From: Austwickia sp.
GTDB lineage: Bacteria; Actinomycetota; Actinomycetes; Actinomycetales; Dermatophilaceae
Length of the DNA stretch: 64,000 nt
NCBI GenBank assembly: GCA_016711265.1
Contig: JADJTI010000004.1
Span: 434,001-498,000, forward strand
Direction of reading: 5' to 3'
The translations under genes were made by a program, and so were the position numbers. Shown in pieces: positions 58,362-64,000 of the stretch (position 1 is its first letter; every line of letters starts with the position of its first letter). Under the pieces are notes generated by a model that had not been told where the DNA came from, did not search any database, and saw only the letters and a program-made list of their open reading frames with translations.

Positions 58362-58970
58362 TCAGTCACCCGCCACCCATGCCCGCACCGTCGCGGCCAG
58401 ATGCTCGTCGTACAGCAGGCCGAAGTCGATCAGGGGGATGTCGGCAGGGTCGTGTCGTCGCCACAGCAGAATTTCCAGGCTGACCATGCCGTGGACCGAG
58501 GCCCAGATGGACGTGGCGGCCAGCTCAGGGACTCCCCGCAGCCGGCCCGACTCATGCAGATGGCCGACCACCAGAGACAGGCAGGAACGCACCCGCGGGT
58601 CGACGTCCGCGCCGGCCGGCGCCTGGGCACCGAACATGACTTGATACAACGACGGGTGCTCGATCGCCCAGGTCCGGTAGTCGCGCCCCAGGTCGAGCAG
58701 GTGAGCCTTCGGGTCACAACCGCCCTGTCGCGAGCGCTCGAGCGCCGCGAACTGCGACGCCGCGAAACCCGTCACCGCGGCCTGGCGGACCGCGTGAACA
58801 AGTCCGTCCCGGCCGCCGAACATCGTGTAAATGGCGTTCGTCGACGTGCCTGCGCAGCGCGCCACCGTGCGCAGGGACAGCGCCTCGACACCGTCCCTGA
58901 CCACGGCATCCGCGGCTGCGGAGATCAGTCGAGCTTCCAGATCTGCGTCGTACTGCTTCGGTCGGCCCAC
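58362..58970 (-). CDS. TetR-family regulator of the MFS exporter
   Basis: 202-aa TetR regulator. Helix-turn-helix ARLISAAADAVVRDGVEALSL, RTVARCAGTSTNAIYTMFGGRDGL; the C-terminal half matches a TetR_C domain with WRRHDPADIPLIDFGLLYDEH. GTG 58970. It is divergent from the MFS gene across a 117-bp region, the classic arrangement for an efflux pump and its repressor. Confidence 0.88.
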   Translation of the reverse strand: MGRPKQYDADLEARLISAAADAVVRDGVEALSLRTVARCAGTSTNAIYTMFGGRDGLVHAVRQAAVTGFAASQFAALERSRQGGCDPKAHLLDLGRDYRTWAIEHPSLYQVMFGAQAPAGADVDPRVRSCLSLVVGHLHESGRLRGVPELAATSIWASVHGMVSLEILLWRRHDPADIPLIDFGLLYDEHLAATVRAWVAGD

Positions 58971-59087
58971 CTTGACAAGTATGCCATAACGCTGTTCTAT
59001 AACGGCGTCAGGAAATAGCGACTCACCGCTTCACACCTGCTCAGCGTGTCGTGCACGCTCGCACGACCCATTCCCTCGGAGGTCCTC
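58971..59087. promoter_or_regulatory. Divergent tetR / MFS control region
   Basis: AT-rich stretch with ATAACG directly repeated (58986-58991 and 58999-59004, 13 bp apart) and TATAAC (58998-59003) as a possible -10 for the MFS gene. GGAGG (59078-59082) is the MFS ribosome-binding site. The repeats are candidate TetR operator half-sites. Confidence 0.45.
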
Positions 59088-60706
59088 GTGACCGCTCCCG
59101 CCACCCGAATTCAGCCCCCCCGAAAACAGGCTTCGCGCTGGCTATTGCTGGCCGTCCTGTGCCTGTCGGTGCTCCTTGTCGCCGTCGACAACATGATCAT
59201 CAACATCGCGCTGCCGACGCTCGGATCGCGCTTCTCCGCATCGACGAACGAACTCCAGTGGATCGTCGACGCCTACACCCTCACCTTCGCGGGCCTGCTC
59301 ATGCTCTTCGGGCACCTTGGTGACCGACTGGGACGCCGCAGAGTGCTCCAAGTCGGCTTGGTCGGTTTCGCGGCCACCTCCGTGTGGGCCGCGTACGCCG
59401 ACGGTGTCCAGACGCTGATCGGCGCGCGGGCCGCCATGGGGGTATGTGCTGCCCTGATCTACCCCTGCACCCTGGCCCTGCTGACCAGCGTGTTCACCGA
59501 TCGCAACGAGCGGGCGGTGGCGATCGGGGTCTGGGCCGGAGTCTCGGGCCTGTCGGTGGCCTGGGACCCGTGGCCGGCGGGGTGCTCCTTCAGCACTACT
59601 GGTGGGGATCGATCTTCATGGTCAACCTGCCGGTCGTCGCCGCAGCCCTGATCCTGGGGTACCTCCTCCTACCCGAGTCGCGCGACCACGACATCGGGCG
59701 CTTCGACCTCGTCGGCGGACTCCTGTCCGTGGCAACCATTGGCGTGCTGGTGTACACCGTGATCGAGGCGCCCGTCACCGGGTGGGGCAGCCGATCGACC
59801 CTCCTGGGCCTGGCGGTCTCGGTCGTGCTGCTCGGGCTCCTGCTGATCTGGGAATGGCGATTCCCCCACCCGCTGATCGACCTGAGGCTCTTCGCCAACC
59901 CCCGCTTCACCGCCGCAGCCACCGCCATCGCCATGGCCTTCTTCGCCCTGTTCGGCTTCGTCTTCATGATCACGATGTACTTCCAGATCGTGCGGGGCTA
60001 CGACACGCTCCAGGCGGGGTTGTCGACGCTTCCCTATGCGGCCGTCATGGGCGGCTTGTCGCCGCTGGCCATCCTGATCGCGCGAAGGATCGGGACGAAG
60101 TACACCGTGGCCGGCGGAGCCTTCCTGATGGCTGCCGGGCTCGCTGCCTCGGCGACTCTCACGGCAGACTCGGACTACTGGCTGCGCATCGTCCCCGCGA
60201 TGTGCCTCATGGCTGCGGGGATGGCCCTGTCCACCAGCCCGTCGACCGATTCGATCATCGGGGCCATCCCGGATGAGAAGGCGGGTTTGGGATCGGCGAT
60301 CAACGACACCACCCGCGAGGTGGGCGGCGCGCTCGGGATCGCTGTCGTGGGCTCGGTGATGAGTTCCTTCTACGCATCCAGCGTGCGGGACAGCTGGGCG
60401 GGGCTGAAGATCCCCAGCATGCTGACCGAGCAAGCGGCGGATTCGATCCCCGCCGGGATGGCGATCGCCGCCAGGCTCCCCGGACAGGGCGCCCAGGTGG
60501 CACTCGCCAGGGTGCGGGAGGCCTTCATGGACGGGTTCGGAGCCGGAGCCTGGTGCGCGGTGGCCGCATCGTTGGCCGCCATGCTCGTGGTGCTGCTGAC
60601 CCTTCCGCCGCGAGATCTACCCAGGGATGGCGAGCCGCCAGGTACCCGCCCTCGGGCCTGTGTCTGGACGCCCCGGCTCGCTCCGTCGCGACCGGGTGGG
60701 GCATAA
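59088..60706 (+). pseudogene. MFS drug exporter gene (DHA2/EmrB-QacA type) with a frameshift
   Basis: Fourteen-helix DHA2 exporter split across two frames. First frame from GTG 59088: LLLAVLCLSVLLVAVDNMII, LQWIVDAYTLTFAGLLML and GHLGDRLGRRRVLQVGL (motif A). Second frame: GPVAGGVLLQHYWWGSIFMV (motif C region), YFQIVRGYDTLQAGLSTLPY and SAINDTTREVGGALGIAVVG. One missing C at 59560-59561 (GGCCTG for GGCCCTG) would restore SVALGPVAGG. Multidrug efflux is the usual role of this group, controlled by the divergent TetR. Non-functional as sequenced. Confidence 0.82.
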
Positions 60707-60783
60707 TTCCTCGTGCGTTCCGTGGAGCCGGCTTCCCGACCCGTGGAGCGTGCGGGGATCCGGCCACACCACCGCGGATCCCT

Positions 60784-60856
60784 GGGCCTCTAGCTCAGTT
60801 GGCAGAGCAGCGGACTTTTAATCCGAAGCGCGCGGGTTCGAGCCCCGCGGGGCCCA
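60784..60856 (+). tRNA. tRNA-Lys (TTT anticodon)
   Basis: 73 nt that fold as a standard cloverleaf: acceptor GGGCCTC/GGGGCCC with one G-T pair, D arm GCTC...GAGC, anticodon loop CTTTTAA with anticodon TTT, T arm GCGGG-TTCGAGC-CCCGC, discriminator A. CCA is not encoded. The anticodon stem closes with a G-A mismatch at 27-43 (GCGGA/TCCGA). Overlaps the 3' end of the ECF41 sigma gene on the other strand. Confidence 0.93.
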
Positions 60857-61837
60857 CGCTGCCGCGGGTCCGGACCCGGACCCGGACGTGACGCTGAGCT
60901 TGTCTGGATTGCGGATCACCCAGATGTCCCCGAGCCGGGCAGGATCCGCGGCGTCGACGCCGAACATGATCACCGCCGGGCCGCCTGCCGAATCCACGAG
61001 GACCGCATCCTGTCCGTTGCAGGACCCCATCCGGACCTCGAAGTCGGGGTACTGCTGGGCCAACCCGAGGAAGAAGCGCAGGACCCGCGACGCCCCCACC
61101 AGGGGACGCACCGCCGATCGGGCCTTCCCGCCGCCGTCGGCGACGAGCCGGACCTCCGGGGCCAACACCTCCATGGCGTCCGCGACGTCCCCGTCACGGA
61201 TGGCGCGCACGAATCGCTCGACAACCTCCCGGGGCGGCCGCGGTACCGGGACACCCCGGTCCATCCGGACGTGGCTGCGTGCTCGCGCATGCATGGTGCG
61301 CACGGCGGCGGGACTGGTTCCCAGGATCTCGGCCACTTCGGTCGCCGGAACGTCGAAGACGTCCCGCAGCACGAGGGTCACCCGTTCGCGAGCGGTGAGC
61401 CGGTCCAGCAGCACCAGCATCGCGTACGACACCGAATCGGCCAGGACCGCTGCATCCTGGGGGTTCGTTCCCCCTGCCGCGGCCCGGGAGTTGGCCAATG
61501 GTTCGGGCAGCCACACCCCTGGGTAGTCCTCCCGACGGCGCGCAATGCTCCGCAGCTGGTTGAGGGCGCGATGGGTGAGCGTACGGGTGAGGTAGGCGCG
61601 GGGATTGACGACGTCAGCCCGGTTCACGGACTGCCACGCCAGCCACGTGTCCTGGACCACGTCTTCGGCGTCCGCGACCTGCCCGAGCAGCCGGTAGGCC
61701 ATCGCGAACAGCCTCCCTCGAAACAGTTCGAACTCCTGCGCGGGTGATGGCGCATCGCCGTCCTCGACCGCGCCGACGCCGGCCCTTGACTCGGGGGCAC
61801 CGGAGTAGGCAGCGTCGGCGGGGTCGTGCTCGGTCAT
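60818..61837 (-). CDS. ECF41-family RNA polymerase sigma factor
   Basis: 339-aa extracytoplasmic-function sigma factor of group ECF41 (SigJ-like). Region 2 (about 41-100: FRGRLFAMAYRLLGQVADAE, DVVQDTWLAWQS) and region 4 (about 140-195: LTARERVTLVLRDVFDVPAT, EVAEILGTSPAAVRTMHARA), then a SnoaL-like C-terminal domain. The ECF41 marks WLPEP (109-113), DGGGK and NPDKL (310-314) are all present. The C-terminus runs 25 residues beyond NPDKL, the last 12 from the antisense strand of tRNA-Lys; the stop lies in the anticodon loop. It overlaps the COE gene by ATGA. Confidence 0.9.
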   Translation of the reverse strand: MTEHDPADAAYSGAPESRAGVGAVEDGDAPSPAQEFELFRGRLFAMAYRLLGQVADAEDVVQDTWLAWQSVNRADVVNPRAYLTRTLTHRALNQLRSIARRREDYPGVWLPEPLANSRAAAGGTNPQDAAVLADSVSYAMLVLLDRLTARERVTLVLRDVFDVPATEVAEILGTSPAAVRTMHARARSHVRMDRGVPVPRPPREVVERFVRAIRDGDVADAMEVLAPEVRLVADGGGKARSAVRPLVGASRVLRFFLGLAQQYPDFEVRMGSCNGQDAVLVDSAGGPAVIMFGVDAADPARLGDIWVIRNPDKLSVTSGSGSGPAAAWAPRGSNPRASD

Positions 61838-62403
61838 CGGCCTGGCACCCCGGCGTTACGGACAGCGCACCGGTCAGCGAATCCCTGGCTGGTGAGGCCG
61901 AGTGACCGGTTGAACCTGGCGCGCTGGTTCTCCACGGCGACGATCATGGTCAACTCGACCAGTCCAGGCTCGCCCAACTCCTCGCGCAGGCCTGCCACCA
62001 TGGCGTCGTCGACCTCCTCGGGTTCACCGCAGATCGCCTCCGCGTAGGCCATCACCGAACGTTCCAGGGGGGAGAACCGGGCGCTGTCACGCCAGGATGG
62101 CACGTCGGCAACGGTGGCCTCGTCGATCCCGTCGGACACGGCGATCCAATACCCGAAGTCGGTGCACCAGCTGCATCGGAGTCGGTGGGCGGCGGCCATC
62201 ACCGCCAGCGTGCGCAGCCGTGCCGGCAGAACGTCCCAGCGTTCGACGAGGGATTCGAAGACGGCGTACGCGCGCAGCACACCCCCGTGGTGCGCCATGG
62301 CCAGTACCGGGTCGATAGCGGTCCCGAAACGCCGTCGGGAATAGGCGGCGGTCAGTCTGGACAGCAGGGACGGCGACGCGGACAGGCTGATGCGGTTCGT
62401 CAT
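61834..62403 (-). CDS. Carboxymuconolactone decarboxylase-family (AhpD-like) protein, ECF41 partner
   Basis: 189-aa AhpD-fold protein: LSRLTAAYSRRRFG at the N-terminus and redox motif RCSWCTDFGYW (CxxC, with the following helix) used by AhpD-type enzymes as peroxidase partners. ECF41 sigma factors are regularly linked to such carboxymuconolactone decarboxylase, oxidoreductase or epimerase (COE) genes, whose promoters they recognise. ATG 62403 has AAAGGA upstream and lies 33 nt after the predicted ECF41 start site. The stop overlaps the sigma start, so both are on one autoregulated transcript. Ligand unknown. Confidence 0.88.
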   Translation of the reverse strand: MTNRISLSASPSLLSRLTAAYSRRRFGTAIDPVLAMAHHGGVLRAYAVFESLVERWDVLPARLRTLAVMAAAHRLRCSWCTDFGYWIAVSDGIDEATVADVPSWRDSARFSPLERSVMAYAEAICGEPEEVDDAMVAGLREELGEPGLVELTMIVAVENQRARFNRSLGLTSQGFADRCAVRNAGVPGR

Positions 62404-62441
62404 GGCTGGGTCCTTTCGACGGCGGAAGCGCTCGCTCTGTC

Positions 62442-62468
62442 GACACCGCTGCGCCCGCCAACGTGACA
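62442..62468 (-). promoter_or_regulatory. ECF41-type promoter
   Basis: On the minus strand TGTCACG (62468-62462), a 16-bp spacer, then TGTC (62445-62442). The ECF41 consensus is TGTCACA-N16-CGTC, so this matches 9 of 11 defined bases with exact spacing, just upstream of the COE-sigma operon. Confidence 0.7.
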
Positions 62469-62514
62469 TCACGGCGGTCCTCACGCCGACACCACCACGA
62501 AGCGACAAGCGATC

Positions 62515-63150
62515 TCAGCCGAATTCCGCCTCGATCTGCTCCACCAGCGCCTGGTCGCGGAACCCCACGCAGTCCAGTTCCCAGAACGGCGCGGGATACA
62601 CCACCGTCCCGGTCATCCACGGCTGGTACGCCGCCAGCCGCCGCACCTGGAAACCCGGACGTGGGGTGCGCAGAGACGGCCGTCGAAAGCCCAACGGCTC
62701 GGCCGCCACGAACCCGAACCGGCCGTAGTACGCCGGGGAGCCCTCCAGGATCACGGCCGGTGCGCCGGCGCGTTGCGCCGCGGCCAACGCGAACGCCACG
62801 AGCGCGGAACCGACCCCACGTCCCTGCAGGTCGGGCCGCACCGCCAGCGGCGCCAGCACCAACGCCGGGACCAGCTGTTCCCAGGCATCGATGTGACAGA
62901 AGCTGAGCATCACGTGCCCCACGACGTCGGACTCGACCTCGGCGACGAAGGATAACGGTTCCGGGCTGCCTGGGTATCGACCGCAGGACCGAAGGGCCAC
63001 CACCAGCGCCGGGATCGTCGGTTCGGCAGGGCCGAAGGCAGCCGCCACGACCTCGGCCACCGCCGCGATCTGGGTCCCGTCGTGCGACCGTTCGGCGCGT
63101 ACGCCGATCGCTGCCCCGGCGGTCGTCTCGCGTGCGCCGTCAGTCGCCAC
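62515..63150 (-). CDS. GNAT-family N-acetyltransferase (YhbS-like)
   Basis: 211-aa acetyltransferase from GTG 63150, which is 6 nt after the -10 box TATGGT. GNAT motif A is LAPLAVRPDLQGRGVGSALV, with AVILEGSPAYYGRFGF as the characteristic C-terminal segment of this subgroup. Substrate unknown. The longer upstream reading frame is unconserved. It precedes the COE gene on the same strand, but its stop is 112 bp from the COE start. Confidence 0.82.
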   Translation of the reverse strand: MATDGARETTAGAAIGVRAERSHDGTQIAAVAEVVAAAFGPAEPTIPALVVALRSCGRYPGSPEPLSFVAEVESDVVGHVMLSFCHIDAWEQLVPALVLAPLAVRPDLQGRGVGSALVAFALAAAQRAGAPAVILEGSPAYYGRFGFVAAEPLGFRRPSLRTPRPGFQVRRLAAYQPWMTGTVVYPAPFWELDCVGFRDQALVEQIEAEFG

Positions 63151-63156
63151 GACTCC

Positions 63157-63162
63157 ACCATA
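63157..63162 (-). promoter_or_regulatory. -10 element of leaderless GNAT promoter
   Basis: Minus-strand TATGGT, 6 nt before GTG 63150, no Shine-Dalgarno sequence. Confidence 0.5.
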
Positions 63163-63234
63163 GAACACGGGTCCCGCCCGGGACCCGTACGCACCGCTAC
63201 CCTGGCCGTGTTGACTGACGACAGGAGATGCGCT

Positions 63235-64000
63235 GTGCGACAGTCCTTTTCCGCCCGCACCCGGCATCCATCGCGGCGAACCGTGCTGGGCGTGGGTTTC
63301 GGAGCCGCCGCCGCTCCCCTCTTCGACCAGCCTGCACGGGACGCATTCAACCCGTCGAACCTGTCGAGCCGGCCGAGCCACCCCGCCTTGACGCCGCACG
63401 CCGACTCGGCGTACCTGACCGTTGCCGCCCGGGTCGCCAACCTGTGGACGGCGCCCACCGCGCCCCGTCCGGTCGATGCCCCGATGTGCCGGTCGAACCC
63501 CGATCCCCAGGTGTGGCTGCGGGCCCTGGACCGGCTGCCCAGGCACACCGGCCGGCTCGGTCTGCACGGTCGCCTGGCCACCCAACTACGCCGCGGTGAG
63601 CCGGTCCTCGTGGTGGAGACCCTCGCGAATGGATGGACCCAGGTGGCGAGCCCGTGGCATCCGCGGAGTCCGCACCCGCACGGGTACGTCGGCTGGCTCG
63701 CTCCCGGCCAGCTCTCCCACGCGCCGTGGTCGGGGACTCGTCGCGACGGCGTACCGGTAGTGACCCTGCCCCGCTGGAGAACGACGTTCCTCACGGTCGC
63801 CCGCTCCATGACCGGGGTGCCGTACCTGTGGGGCGGAGCTACGCCACTCGGTGTGGACTGCTCGGGTCTGGTGCACCTGGCCGCCCGTGCGGTGGGCGTG
63901 CAGGTGCCCCGGGATGCAGACGACCAGTGGCGGGCCGCCCGGCGCGTCTCGCTGGCCGACGTACAACCCGGCGACCTGTATTTCTTTGCGCACCCGGGCA
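63235..64000 (+). CDS. Tat-secreted NlpC/P60 peptidoglycan hydrolase (3' end beyond window)
   Basis: Open frame to the right edge, at least 255 residues. GTG 63235 follows AGGAGA by 7 nt. The N-terminus carries a twin-arginine signal (PSRRTVLGVGFGAAAAP), then an SH3-like region (RVANLWTAPTAPRPVD; GEPVLVVETLANGWTQV; GYVGWLAPGQL) and the NlpC/P60 domain: PYLWGGATPLGVDCSGLV with the catalytic Cys and VQVPRDADDQWRAA. The catalytic His is not reached before the cut. Likely a secreted cell-wall endopeptidase. Divergent from the GNAT gene. Confidence 0.85.
   Translation, partial: MRQSFSARTRHPSRRTVLGVGFGAAAAPLFDQPARDAFNPSNLSSRPSHPALTPHADSAYLTVAARVANLWTAPTAPRPVDAPMCRSNPDPQVWLRALDRLPRHTGRLGLHGRLATQLRRGEPVLVVETLANGWTQVASPWHPRSPHPHGYVGWLAPGQLSHAPWSGTRRDGVPVVTLPRWRTTFLTVARSMTGVPYLWGGATPLGVDCSGLVHLAARAVGVQVPRDADDQWRAARRVSLADVQPGDLYFFAHPG

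Noticed and set aside
58972..59003. TTGACA paired with TATAAC as MFS promoter
   Set aside because: Spacer of 20 bp is too long; only TATAAC is kept as a tentative -10.

Overview
GC-rich actinobacterial chromosome segment. The evidence is a mycothiol synthase gene (mshD) directly after a GlnR-type regulator, the mycobacterial-style SenX3/RegX3-PhoU and PstSCAB phosphate genes, CarD, an HbhA-like protein beside an XRE regulator, DUF4032, DUF2516 and DUF3516 proteins, an ECF41 sigma factor, and many GTG starts with -10 boxes only 6-8 nt upstream (leaderless mRNAs). My guess is a free-living Micrococcales-type actinobacterium, but no rRNA gene is present to prove it.

Layout. 0-5.4 kb: maltose/maltodextrin importer, malEFG leftwards and the shared ATPase msmK rightwards, with a LacI-like and a CRP/GlxR-like operator candidate between them. 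5.4-11.6 kb: DUF4032 protein, then a leftward housekeeping run carD-ispD-ispF-cysS-rlmB. 11.8-18.9 kb: lipoprotein, regX3-senX3 divergent from phoU across a PHO-box-like repeat, gpmA, ybjN, a methyltransferase, a cupin, a DUF2516 protein and dtd. 19-22.3 kb: hbhA with internal 87-bp repeats, its XRE regulator with a 28-bp perfect palindrome, ygfZ and fur. 22.3-25.8 kb: CoA-disulfide reductase/rhodanese behind a CsoR/CstR-like operator, nitrobindin, a membrane protein and a MoaD-like protein. 25.8-35.3 kb: glnR-mshD, ppk-NUDIX/phosphatase, and leftward pstSCAB behind a two-unit PHO box. 35.3-43.9 kb: treY, a TreZ-like protein that has lost its catalytic residues, an unknown coupled gene, deoC and a DUF3516 helicase.

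43.9-64 kb is more accessory: a chemoreceptor, a frameshifted DUF4349 gene, VOC-TetR, PspC, a frameshifted GNAT gene, an organosulfur-type ABC importer (permease frameshifted) divergent from a DUF4242 gene and a flavin monooxygenase/FMN-reductase fusion, purU, a complete but frameshifted IS1380 element, ilvA, a TetR/MFS pair (MFS frameshifted), tRNA-Lys, an ECF41 sigma factor with its carboxymuconolactone-decarboxylase partner and a matching promoter, a GNAT gene and the start of an NlpC/P60 hydrolase.

Themes: phosphate control (senX3-regX3, phoU, pstSCAB, ppk) is spread over 20 kb and linked by GTTCACC repeats. All eight apparent frameshifts lie between 45.9 and 59.6 kb, most at G or C runs. 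The most unusual items are the TreZ pseudoenzyme, the monooxygenase-reductase fusion, the sigma factor whose 3' end is antisense to tRNA-Lys, and several strong uncharacterised palindromes.
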